Part shown: piece after piece, positions 44,386 to 54,452 of the stretch
Numbering within the stretch: the stretch's first letter is position 1
How the letters are laid out: every line of letters starts with the position of its first letter
NCBI GenBank assembly: GCA_037903475.1
Contig: JBAJFG010000370.1
Span: 1,602,501 to 1,666,500 of the forward strand
DNA length: 64,000 nucleotides
DNA from: Ancylostoma caninum
Taxonomy: Eukaryota > Nematoda > Chromadorea > Rhabditida > Ancylostomatidae
Direction: 5' to 3'
The notes under the pieces: model-generated
Databases searched by the model: none
What the model was told of the DNA's origin: nothing
The model's input: the letters and a program-made list of their open reading frames with translations, nothing else
Translations under genes and position numbers: made by a program

Positions 44386-44481
44386 CCCCCTATCCGCCAC
44401 CTGGGGACGCGCCACGTAGCCTCGCGACTAACCGGCTGGGATCCCTCTTATGAGGGAGATCCGTGGAAGATTTTTCCGTGG
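44386..44481 (-). ncRNA. Candidate HDV-like self-cleaving ribozyme at RTE 5' end
   Basis: Read on the minus strand the leader can fold with delta-ribozyme topology. P1 pairs CCACG (44466-44462, or its duplicate 44481-44477) with CGTGG (44416-44412). P3 pairs AGCC (44437-44434) with GGCT (44421-44418), immediately before P1'. L3 contains TCGCG. P2 pairs CCC (44440-44438) with GGG (44390-44386). The joining strand GTGGCGGATAGGGG places a cytosine (44396) where the catalytic C of the HDV ribozyme lies. An extra hairpin (44442-44457) sits between P1 and P2. The element's target-duplication boundary falls exactly at the first base of the CCACG copy, as expected if self-cleavage defines the 5' end. 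P1 is short (5 bp) and P4 is poor, so this needs testing. Confidence 0.55.
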
Positions 44482-44493
44482 AAGATTTACAAT
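44482..44493. repeat. Target-site duplication, 5' side of complete RTE
   Basis: Exact copy of 41039-41050 (AAGATTTACAAT). Confidence 0.92.
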
Positions 44494-44639
44494 GCCTCAC
44501 ACAATTTTCGATCTAATCTCAAATCGGTTTTTCGAGTTTCGAAACGCCTTTGTAAGCCTACAGCATCAATTGTAATGGTGAATGTGAGTCCTGATTGTTT
44601 TACTGCATCACAAATAACGGCCACTCTGTATCCAAATAT

Positions 44640-44965
44640 TGATTTATTCATTTTATCGAATTTTTCACAAATTTTGCTCATGGGTCGGTGACCACATGTC
44701 TACAGGATACTGAGATTCTCCCGTACGCTGAACTCGAATATAACAATCATTTTCCACCCGTGCACCTGTTTATTTATCCATCGATTCTATATGTTTTTCG
44801 TTACTTTGGCCAGTGATCTTTAAGACATTTCTACTGAGGTTTTCCGATAAAGTCAGCAGAAATATGATAACTATTTTGAAAGAATATCTCGACCTATTGA
44901 CTTTATCGATTGTTTGCTCGCCTCTGCACATGGACAAATGAGAATATGTACGCTGGGGCATTGGA
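44640..44965 (+). repeat. Diverged mobile-satellite units, plus orientation
   Basis: CATGTCTACAGGATACTG, CGTACGCTGAACTCGAATAT and CATTTCTACTGAGG follow the unit order seen at 48730-49130, i.e. the opposite orientation to the array immediately to the right. Confidence 0.55.
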
Positions 44966-45014
44966 ACACACCACATATACAGCCAATCCCAAATATGGCG
45001 AGTTGCCACGCCTG

Positions 45015-46135
45015 CGGCACCACTTGCGGAAAATCAATAAATCAATAACAACTCGGCGTATGGTGGCTGTTAGATTCGTGATCAGCGTGGTGAAAAACCC
45101 CTGTGAGTACGGTTCCGCTAAACTTGCAGCACAAATTGCTAAAAATCAATAAAATCAATAAATCAATAACCCGCGGTGCAAAGTGGCCTTGAGATTTGTG
45201 ATCAGCCTGGTGAAAAACCCCTGTGGGTACGGTTCCGCTAAACTTGCAGCACAAATTGTGAAAAATCAATAAAATCAATAAATCAATAACCCGCGGTGCA
45301 AAGTGGCCTTGAGATTTGTGATCAGCCGGGTGAAAAACCCCTGTGGGTACGGTTTCGCTAAACTTGCAGCACAAATTGTGAAAAATCAATAAAATCAATA
45401 AATCAATAACCCGCGGTGCAAAGTGGCCCTCAGATTCGTGATCAGCGTGGTGAAAAACCACTGTAGGTACGGTTTCGCTAAACTTGCAGCACAAATTGTG
45501 AAAAATCAATAAAATCAATAAATCGATAACCCGCGGTGCAAAGTGGCCTTGAGATTTGTGATCAGCCTGGTGAAAAACCCCTGTGAGTACGGTTCCGCTA
45601 AACTTGCAGAACAAATTGCTAAAAATCAATAAAATCAATAAATCGATAACCCGCGGTGCAAAGTGGCCTTGAGATTTGTGATCAGCCTGGTGAAAAACCC
45701 CTGTGGGTACGGTTCCGCTAAACTTGCAGCACAAATTGTGAAAAATCAATAAAATCAATAAATCGATAACCCGCGGTGCAAAATGGCCTTGAGATTTGTG
45801 ATCAGCCTGGTGAAAAACCCCTGTGGGTACGGTTCCGCTAAACTTGCAGCACAAATTGCGAAAAATCAATAAGATCAATAAATCAATAGCCCCGCGGTGC
45901 AAAGTGGCCCTCAGATTCGTGATCAGCGTGGTGAAAAACCCCTGTAAGTACGGTTCCGCTAAACTTGCAGCACAAATTGTGAAAAATCAATAAAATCAAT
46001 AAATCAATAACCCGCGGTGCAAAGAGGCCCTCAGATTCGTGATCAGCGTGGTGGATTACCCCAGTATGCCCGTTTCGATTTGGATTGGAGCTGAACTAAG
46101 AAAAATCGATAAAATCGATCGATAAATCGATATCC
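45015..46135 (-). repeat. 120-bp satellite array (about nine units)
   Basis: Nine units of exactly 120 bp (one shifted by a single base near 45890), each with AATCAATAAAATCAATAAAT, CCGCGGTGCAAAGTGGCC, GATTTGTGATCAGCC and AAACTTGCAGCACAAATTG. Units are 90% or more identical, indicating recent amplification. Because 120 is a multiple of 3, a minus-strand frame stays open for 286 codons as a 40-residue repeat. I read this as satellite, not gene. The last units (46080-46135) grade into the ATCGAT-type units of the 1.7-2.9 kb copies. Confidence 0.92.
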
Positions 46136-47065
46136 GTATCGATACTATCCAATGAGTAGTGTCCTAGGCCCTCCGCCCTATTCGGATGGTCTCCCATGTT
46201 TCCAAGGCCCCTGCTCTACCATCTTGCTCACAGATGCATTCCTGTCGTTTGAATTTGGCGCCACGCGCGCTGTCCAGATTTTTGAAAAAAAGTGTCGTAA
46301 GCGGTTCTATGTTTTATATATAGATATATATATATATATTAGCAAATAAATAAATAAGTAGGCACATGAATAGTAGTATGTAAATAAAATAAATAACCCT
46401 TGTAATAGATTTCAGAAATTTCCAGATTATTGGATGCAGTAGTGAACATAGTCTAACTGAAAATAACTTTGATTTGTTTCCAAAACGGAGTTTTCTCAGG
46501 GCTGACACAAACTTATGATGCTCACTCTGTCAAAATATACTAACGTATGAGTGACATTGAATGGCATGTAAATGCAGTTACAAGTGCACTGTACAAGTAG
46601 TTTAAGTAACATAACTCCAAAACTGAAGGTCTTCCTCTCGAAAGAGGTGAGAAAGGAAACAGTTGCTTGAGGACTAAAATGTGTTGCACTTCCTTGTAAG
46701 TTAGGACTGTGAACAGAACACCAAGGATGAACACCAGCTCGCGTGCACATGCCGGTCGAAAGCGTGGCCAGAGTTATCTAGCGACACTGCTTACATCTTT
46801 TGGACAACCTAGCAGAGCAGCTAGCGTTTGGTCATCGAATTTCGTGGAGGTTCGGTCTCCTTGATTTTCGTAAAAGAACTTCTATGTCTTTTTGAGGACA
46901 CATTCTTTCGGGGGAAATCCTCAGCATTATTTGTAAAAGAGGCTTCAACTGGTTTCATTTGATGGGCTTGGTTCTCTCAGTAGATGATACGATTCCGCCT
47001 AGCATAGCATTCAAATTCCATTGCTCTCACCAACTCAGTAGCAAATCATTAATAACTCTTATCTG
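46136..47065. other. Non-coding with simple repeats
   Basis: A (TA)n tract at 46313-46340 is followed by AAAT units at 46344-46396. No gene was seen; the 5' exon of the peptide gene at 49578 was sought here without success. Confidence 0.4.
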
Positions 47066-47067
47066 TA

Positions 47068-48440
47068 CTAGCCCCCTTCGGGATGCTAGAAAGTGGGGTG
47101 GGGCAGCCACTCGAGGTATGTGCAAAAGCTTCACACGTGCGAAATGTTTAGAAAATTAGCAAATGAGCAAAACTAATCATTAACTGAGCTCAAATACAAA
47201 TCCTTCTTATCAGTTGCGCATATTCTACGGGCCTGGCCGCCTCGTCAGAGTTCGAGTCTTTTCGCGATCCTAGCCTTGCTTGCAAATTCTTAATCACGCA
47301 ACTACATGTAAAGCTAATTTCCGATGCAATGATACTACCTACTCTTTTGTCACATTTCTTACATGCCTATGGACCCGTTATGAGCGGCCACTTTCAACTC
47401 TGCGCAGGAGTATCTTTCACATGGCTTCAGCACTTGCGAACAACACAGTGTAACCAGTGCCGTGCGAATAATCCCCTGAAATGATTTAAGCTTCACGTTG
47501 CTGAGATAGTCCAAGTGATGAGCATCTGCTTCAATATACAAGGAGGAAGAAGAGGTGGTCGACTGAGACACAAATGAGTGCGTAACGTGCCCCTACTCCA
47601 CCGGTAGACGTGCATCTTGATCTTTTCCCCACTATTGGGCCACGGCGGACCCATTCTCCATCCGTGGACCTGTAAGCTGGTCTTTTCCCACTAATGGGAA
47701 TCATGCGGACTCACTCTCTATCCGTGCTCCAGTATCCAGGCGCTTTCCCATTGTCCATTGATGGACCCGTATCCTGCCGTTTTCCCACTATTGGACCACC
47801 CTTTCTCGATCAATGGACACCCATCCTGAAGGTTTTTCTGAACTACGGGTCCCCGGCACATCAGTCCGTCATCAGTGCATCTGCACTCTTTGTAATATCT
47901 TGAAAAAATGGAAAAAAAGGAATATTTAAAAAGTTTGATCAATTGCACAACTGGTTACAGAAAATGTCACGACAGCTTATGATGACGTGTTCTTCCTTCG
48001 TTCATTCTGTGTATTTGATTGCACTGCCCTTCTTAAAAAGAGACGGATCCTCAAGCATCCCTATGGGACCTCAATAATGAGAGGTGCGCAAAGAGCACTT
48101 CCTATATAAGGAAACCGAGTGAATCCTATCGCTACGGCCTTCACTCATCCTTTCGAAGTGATTCACGTCCAGCGTTCCAAGATCCAGTGCAGCTACTGAC
48201 AAAGCCCCATCAGAGGGGCTACTCTGCTCCGTACATTGCTGCTATGCATCGTCAAATCGTTGTAAACACTGTCTCGCCCGGAGAGCTCGAGACCGCTAGC
48301 CGCTGGTCCCACCGCGAAATCCCGAATGGACTCGACTGCCACCACGTCTATGCACCTATGACGAAACATCGGCCGAATGCCCCGCCAGCGGCGCATCCTC
48401 GCGAGCCACAGTCTATAATTGAGCCCCACGGCTAAAGCAT
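47068..48440 (-). mobile_element. Helitron-like element, copy ii
   Basis: The terminus at 47068 (CTAGCCCCC, TTC, GGGATGCTAG) is followed by GTGGGGCAGCCACT, the left unique region, the 60-bp repeats and the tail with TCTGCTCCGTACATT, GTAAACACTGTCTC and CGCTGGTCCCACCGCGAAAT (48230-48320). The minus strand has T beyond CTAG. The right boundary is uncertain; a mobile-satellite copy starts at about 48500. Confidence 0.65.
47595..47870. repeat. 60-bp tandem repeats (copy ii)
   Basis: About four diverged units with ATTGGGCCACGGCGGACCC, GACCCGTATCCTG and TTTTCCCACTA. Confidence 0.75.
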
Positions 48441-48499
48441 GCGATCACGTGCTATTCCCCCTACGCCTGCGCTCTAGAAAATTTTATTGCACTACCATG

Positions 48500-49468
48500 A
48501 TTTATATAAGAGGATATATAAAAGTGAAAGTTTGTGTGTATGTGTGTGTTTGTGCGTGTTTCTATGTTTGTATGTTACTTACAGAAATCGCGGAACGTTA
48601 ACCGATCCGGACCAAATTTTGCATGTAGACGCTCCCGGTACCGATGGAGGTCATATGCTAATCTTGACCTGATATTATCGATTAGTTTATTGATTATATC
48701 GATTTTATTGATTTCTCGCTGTTTCTACAAAGAGACTTGCGAGAACATGCCTACTAAGGATTTTCGATGCGCTGAGCACGAATATGCCAACCATTTCTAA
48801 CAACTGTATCGATTTATTGATTTTACCAATTTCTCCCATTTTCGTTCGGGGACAGGCAATTACATGCCTACTGTGGTTTCCCAGTACGCTGAACACGAAT
48901 ATGATAACCATTCTCCACGAAATATTGATTTGTCGATATTATTGATTTTTTGCAATTGTTGCTCTTGGGGCGGTAGAGACATGTCTACTGAGGTCCCTAA
49001 ATATGCTAAACACAGATATGATGACCATTCTGCGAGAGGTTATCTTTTTATTGATTTTATCAATTTTTTTCAACTCCAGCTCAGGGACGGGCGATGACAT
49101 GTCGCTATGGTATCCCTACGCGCTAAAAACGATATAACGACAGTTTATCCCGGAATATTGATCTGTCGATTTTATTGATTTTTCGCTATTCTACTCCATG
49201 GAGCGGTGGGTCTAACGGGGTTCATTAATAAGCTGAATATGCACATGACAACCGTTGTGCACGAATACATCAATTCAAGCTCAACGAAACAACTGTGCTG
49301 GCTTTCGCCCACGGATTGGCGGAAAAGTGTCATTTGAGCTTCCAGCAAATGTGATGATCATCGAAAATATGAGCATTTTTGATAAATTTGTTAGCAGTAG
49401 CCATTGTCCCAAGCAGTGTGAGATAGCCGGGAAAGTGGAACACCCCAGCGTGGCCGGGTAAGGCAGCT
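48500..49468 (+). repeat. Mobile satellite family, complete-looking copy
   Basis: Plus-strand order: TATATAAAAGTGAAAG, a GT-rich microsatellite (48530-48575), the conserved block AATCGCGGAACGTTAACCGA, four or five diverged 120-bp units (48660-49230), a unique part, and an inverted hairpin terminus (near 49440-49465). This copy defines both ends of the family and allows the fragments at 1.7-2.9 kb, 31.4 kb and 44.6-46.1 kb to be oriented. Confidence 0.7.
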
Positions 49469-49577
49469 ACTTGCTGTAGTAGGAAATGCATGCTCAAAAG
49501 AACTCCCTCAGCTCTGTGCACATTTTTGGTAGACGCCTCTGTTTGCTCGGGAGGCTCAATTAGGTGTATACTTCCAG

Positions 49578-49880
49578 GGCCAGTAATCAGTGGCAGCAGT
49601 TCATCATGGAATGTTAACGAAGAGGGTGGAAGCGTTAGCAGCGGTGAGTTAACAAATGATCATAGGCACAGTGAACAAGGGCTTGTTTCTGAACTGTTTT
49701 TGGAGAAATTTTTCATGAGTGTAGGATGCAGCTCTGTTTTCAGGCTATCAAAACCCATGGTTTTACAACCAAGGCAACAACATCCCTCTTTGGCAAAGAT
49801 ACTGGCATCCTTTCAGAAGAAGCTACTGGTACAATTATCAGTGGAACGTAAATGTCAGTGGATTTAACATGGAAGGATAG
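49578..49880 (+). CDS. Two 3' exons of a Tyr/Trp/Asn-rich secreted-type peptide gene
   Basis: Exon 49578-49643 (acceptor CTTCCAG, donor GTGAGT) and exon 49744-49880 (acceptor GTTTTCAG, stop TAG) join in phase 1. The first encodes PVISGSSSSWNVNEEGG; the second begins GYQNPWFYNQGNN and continues WQRYWHPFRRSYWYNYQWN. High Trp, Tyr, Asn and Gln content and the phase-1 start GGCCA match the amplified exons at 62276-63054, which start GGCCG. The upstream signal-peptide exon was not found; two transposons lie just 5' (47.1-49.5 kb) and may have separated or removed it. Possible roles are an antimicrobial or cuticle-associated peptide (inference from composition). Confidence 0.6.
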
Positions 49881-50740
49881 TTTAGTGTTGTTTGATGTTT
49901 CGACAGACGACAGAATGTCTGGAACTGCAAAATGTGATTTGTTTGAGTTTTTTCGGGAATAAAAATGGCTCATTGCCGTCAGTGACTGTAAACATTACAA
50001 CAAGACGGATATTACGAAAAAGTCGGAAATTGATCACAACATCAACGATTCACAAAGTGTATGGGACTGGTTTGGAAAAAGCGAAAAATGTTGAATGTTT
50101 GCAATTTATTTTTGCGCCGTAAGATCACAAACCTATCCTGGAAAATTTTATATTCCCCAAAGGAATGCATTATTGTGAGATCTGGCTTCACTCAGCATCT
50201 AGGTTTACACCATACAATATTGAATCTAATTTTTATGCGTCAGCACGAGCTTTGGCTGAGTTACGGTAGACAATTGCGCAGTTTCAATTTTTTTCATAGT
50301 GATCGCTAAGCCAAGTGACTCGTGTTTTTCCTCGCTAATTGAACAGAACAGAAAAAAACATAAATAGAAACATACATACGGTATTTGGGTACTTACAACA
50401 TGCTGCGCCTTATTAAGCTGGTATATGACGTTTGCTGGAAGGCGCATCGTGACGTTCTATGTTGGACCTGAGCGCTAGTTTCCCTTTGGTCCAACCGAAC
50501 AGCATCGCCGAATAAGAATGATTTCCCAAAAATTTTCATGAGGTGTTCCCGTTCTAAAACATTAGCTCTTGCAGGGAAAGGGAGAGAAAGAACATAAAAT
50601 CTACGTTTCTTGAAAGAAGTGGCCCAGTGAACCGCTCTGCAGTGTTCTTTCTATTTGTGGTCCTCGTGACTGCTTCGGAATAAAAATATATCGTGGAATG
50701 GTCTATCATACGAGAAATGGGAAATGAAATAGATGATTCT
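49881..50740. other. Non-coding, nothing recognised
   Basis: No supported exon or repeat. Confidence 0.4.
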
Positions 50741-50747
50741 TATGACC

Positions 50748-50936
50748 ATATATGACGCTGCCAACTAATTTGTCCGCGTAAAAATGCAAGTTGGGAATGA
50801 ATGGCCACAATCCGGACCGTTCGGGGTATGGCCCAGTGAAAATGAAGTGGTGGCATAACCCGAACTGTTCAAATTTCACCATTCATTTTCTACTATGCAT
50901 TTTTGCGAGGACATATTAGTTGGCAGCGTTATATAT
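50748..50936. mobile_element. Small foldback MITE
   Basis: Inverted arms of about 85 bp (50748-50835 and 50850-50936) share GACGCTGCCAACTAAT, GTAAAAATGCA and CATTCATTTTC-type blocks in mirror order around a loop of about 15 bp. No coding region; the target duplication is not clear. Confidence 0.75.
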
Positions 50937-50939
50937 CCT

Positions 50940-53264
50940 ACAGTCAACCATAGCCCACCTGCCTTGCTTGAGAAAGACCCAAACGAATATGATTCTCTGT
51001 GACTTTGAAGGTTTTTCCCGTACCTCCTTTCTCTCAGCTCAAACAGACATTTGTAGGTGTTCAGGAAAAGTAGAAGTGGGTCTGACAAGAACTCGTTTTT
51101 GATTTTTCACCACAGAAGGTGTGTGAATGTGCGTCGTTCCCCGCTGCATCGTTGACTACAAGTGACTTGCGTTTATGCAAGAATGGTGCAAAGACACTCT
51201 CGACACATGACGAAGCAAGGGTATCTTCTGGTGTGTCCATTAGATACATACACACCCGATTAGTGATTTCAAGTGAGGTGGGAATTGTAATACTCAGGAA
51301 GGAGAGAACGCTACATCAAGAAGGGAGTTAGAGGTTTTTGCTTCCGATATGTTTGACTTGATGGATATGCTTCTAAACCATGTATGAAGTTGATTATATT
51401 TGTCTTCCATTCCACACTTTTTCTAGATTATTCCCAGAATGCACTGCGCGATCTGTGAGGCGTGCTTTCAGACAGTTACACTCACGTCCCTGTCTTGTAG
51501 AAGCCCATCCATCAAGCCAGATATTTGTGCTCCAAAAAGATCTCTAAATGGCATGGCGAGCCAGTTAACTTTTTCTTGGCGGCACTGTACTGTACTTAAG
51601 ACTTGAAAAATCATTGACCATCGTTCATATCGACTCCTTCACCTACAATCCGGCCTTTTACACATATTGTGGACTAATTTATTCTAAAAAAGTTGCCGAC
51701 GCGTAGTGTACGTATATGGGCATGACGAAGAAATACTCTGACGTTACTCGGTCTGTGTGCTCCGTTCGTTCTGCACAGCCAGGAAAGAAACACGAAAGTA
51801 AAGAGTCGCACATACATAGGATATTTGCGAAATCATTGCAACATGTGGTTTTTATCCATAATTTTTTTCAACCAATTAGATCTTATAAGCTCGAATTACC
51901 ACGAAATTGTGGGGACTTATGCCGAATGGTAAAAGGTGGAAAACCTCCTGTTTTGAAGTGGAGTCATTTGGTGAAATCTGTACACTAATCAGATTCTTTG
52001 CAGTATCATGAAGTTTTCTCTGCAAAATATGTGTGTATGTGCTGGTTACTTGCTAACTTCAACTAAACTTAGGTGAAGCCAATTTAGCAAAGACCCTCGA
52101 TGAATGTTCTTTTTATTTTGACTCACTCTCTCTGCAATTTTCGAAAGGCAACGCTGCTGCTGGAAATACAAATTCTTCAGCTAGTAGAGTTCAGTTACTT
52201 TGCAATCCATTACCTCTCCGAACATTCCAAATATTCCGGCTAGTTTCAATACAGCCACAGGTGTAGATCACAAAGGGAGTGTTTTGGATCTTTCGCTGAG
52301 ATAGATCTCATCTTGTGGCAAACGCGCACTTAAATTTTAGCAGAAGTAGTTCATCCTATTGCGATTGAAGAAAAACTGTGGTTGCCACCAAAGCAATGTT
52401 TTCGATTCCTGTAAATGGATTTTTTTTGGGAAATATTCTCCGAAGTGGCGAGTTTTTCACTCTGCTTGTGTGTGAGTGGAGGTATAATGATTGTCAAATG
52501 TGTAAGTCCTTGAAACTTCCTCCATTATTACTTCTCGTAAGAGTCTCAGGTCTCTTTTCCTACTGCGTGCGTTTAACGAGGACAACTCGTGTAGGTGTAT
52601 CTGATCGCTAAGAAACTTCAAGATTGATTAGTAATAGTGATGCAGGAATACATAAGAGATAAGCAATGGGTGTGAATGTCTATAAAGGAGAAGCACAGCT
52701 AAGTGCGGACAAAACATCAGCCAGTTGACGTGCAATGGGTGGAATACTTTTAATTTTCTGATCCCCACCTGATCTTATGCCATTTTCCTTTAACTCGCAT
52801 CTTTTACAACTTTACCGTATTGTTCATTCGCTTATAGCTCCTAAACCAGCTGTCAAGAGGCGGAAAGAAAATACTGGTGGTGAATGGGATGACCTCTTCC
52901 CTTATCCGTTTCTTATCAGCAACATATGATATGCTTAAGCAAGATATACATAATGGCAGCAGCTAGTGTTCGGAGCTACCGTTTGTAGACGCCAAAACTG
53001 TCTGCGCTTGACTCATCAACTCCCAGAATAGCACCACCGCGAATCCTTCTAGCAGCACTGCAAGCTCACTCACCCACTATATTCCGTGCGACCTAATTTT
53101 AACTCGACCTAATACAATCGAAATTAATGTCCTGTGACAAAACAAAGGTCATGCAGTGGAAAACTGCGGGATAAAATGGTGAAGGGGCTCTTTTTCATAT
53201 GGTTTGGTTGGTTACTATAATGATGGATACAGCCGCCAGTGATAAAAGTGAGAAATTTAGAGAG
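50940..53264. other. Non-coding, nothing firm
   Basis: A 2.3-kb stretch without a convincing gene. An open plus-strand frame at 51119-51331 follows a CACCACAG acceptor, and another lies at 51716-51988. Neither has recognisable content or a partner exon. Confidence 0.35.
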
Positions 53265-54452
53265 TGTTTTCAGGATTTCGCAGTGGGACCACCGTTCTCC
53301 GCTGGAATCTCCTCTACCTACGGGTACGACAGCATTTGCGAGGTTTCAGGCTGCATGACATACAGAACAGGATTACTACTTCCTTCCTTCCCTCCTTCCT
53401 TCTTTCCTAAGGTTTAAGGATTAGTAACAAGCAAAGATGTAGTCTCTAGCGATATGGACTAGCGATATGGACGATTTCCCGGGAGGTTCCACAGTTTCGA
53501 AGCCGCAGAGTGGCGATGATGCTCAGTCAGTTCTGTCCTCCCAAATACAAAAGAGCGTGTCCTTCGTACAGGCGCAGACTTAATTCTACAGCCACGGAAT
53601 TCGCTCGTCATCATGAGGTCGGTATTCACATACCTATGCAGGATAAACGCATTACCACACCTTACAATGATATTATTGGTAAGCAACCATGTAATCAATC
53701 AAACTTCTTCAGTATTTCTTAAATTTTTCCATTGTCTTCGAGATTTACAAAGAGTGCGACTGCAACGATGAAAGACAGGTGTACAAAGGGTGCGAGTGCA
53801 ACGATGAAGGACAGCCTGATAGTTTTGAAAACGCCAATACATATACATATTTGTCCCTGATGGAGGATGGTGTGCTAGAACTGCGGAAAACGCCGACGTA
53901 TGTACGGGTCCATCAATGGAGGAGGAGCGCTCTGGCGCTGTTGTGGACGACCCCATGATAATGGTCTACTAATGAAAAACGGTGCGTCGGCGTCCAGTCT
54001 TGTGGAAACCTCCTGCATACGGGATCTTCGGTGGAGGGAGGGATACACGGAAGCTCAACATGGCGTGAAAAAAAATAGAACGCTGACTCGCCGAAGGGAT
54101 GCGGGTGCGTTGGAGCTTAATAGTGTGGAAAACGCTCAGTTATGGGTGCACATATGGAGCATGTTTAGCCGTCACTAGGAATGGGGAAAACGCCAGCGTA
54201 CGAGTTCGCTAATCGAGAATGGTGCCTCTGCGCCACTGCGGGAAAATGTCATATGAGAGATATATCCGTATAGCCGAGCAGCAGGACTGGTTAACTATGC
54301 GCAACGCATAAAAAAGATCTTGTATTTGAGCGCAGTTAATGATTAATTTTACATCTTTCCTAACTTTCTGTGATCCTCGAAAGTTTGAAGCTCCAGCACA
54401 TACCTCAAATGTCTGCCTCACTCAATTTCCTAGCGTCTTATAAGGGTACTAG
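53265..54452 (+). mobile_element. Helitron-like element, copy iv (decayed)
   Basis: Plus orientation. Positions 53270-53345 are the inverted counterpart of 48270-48325 (GATTTCGCAGTGGGACCACC). Then come the inverted tail, diverged 60-bp repeats (53730-54235; GGAAAACGCC, TACGGGTCCA) and a degenerate terminal hairpin ending TAAGGGTACTAG|T at 54452. This is the only copy oriented opposite to the other three. Confidence 0.55.

Larger units (their letters stand above)
41051..44481 (-). mobile_element. Complete RTE-clade non-LTR retrotransposon
   Basis: The element runs on the minus strand from 44481 to 41051 between perfect 12-bp target duplications. It has a structured 5' leader of about 530 bp, one long ORF, and an 8-bp spacer with CACCTTGAT-type repeats at the 3' end instead of poly(A). 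All are RTE traits. An intact ORF, exact target duplications and both ends present indicate a recent insertion that could still be autonomous. Confidence 0.95.

Noticed and set aside
41051..44481. LTR retrotransposon or viral origin
   Set aside because: No long terminal repeats, protease or integrase; domain order and ends are those of an RTE-clade non-LTR element.
45042..45902. 286-codon minus-strand ORF
   Set aside because: It is a 40-residue repeat produced by the 120-bp satellite; units elsewhere carry stops and the sequence behaves as a mobile satellite.
45015..46135. CRISPR-like regular repeats
   Set aside because: Units are contiguous 120-bp tandem repeats with no unique spacers, in a eukaryotic genome.
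51129..51170. THAP-like start (CVVPRCIVDYK)
   Set aside because: The frame stops immediately after the motif and no downstream THAP residues follow.
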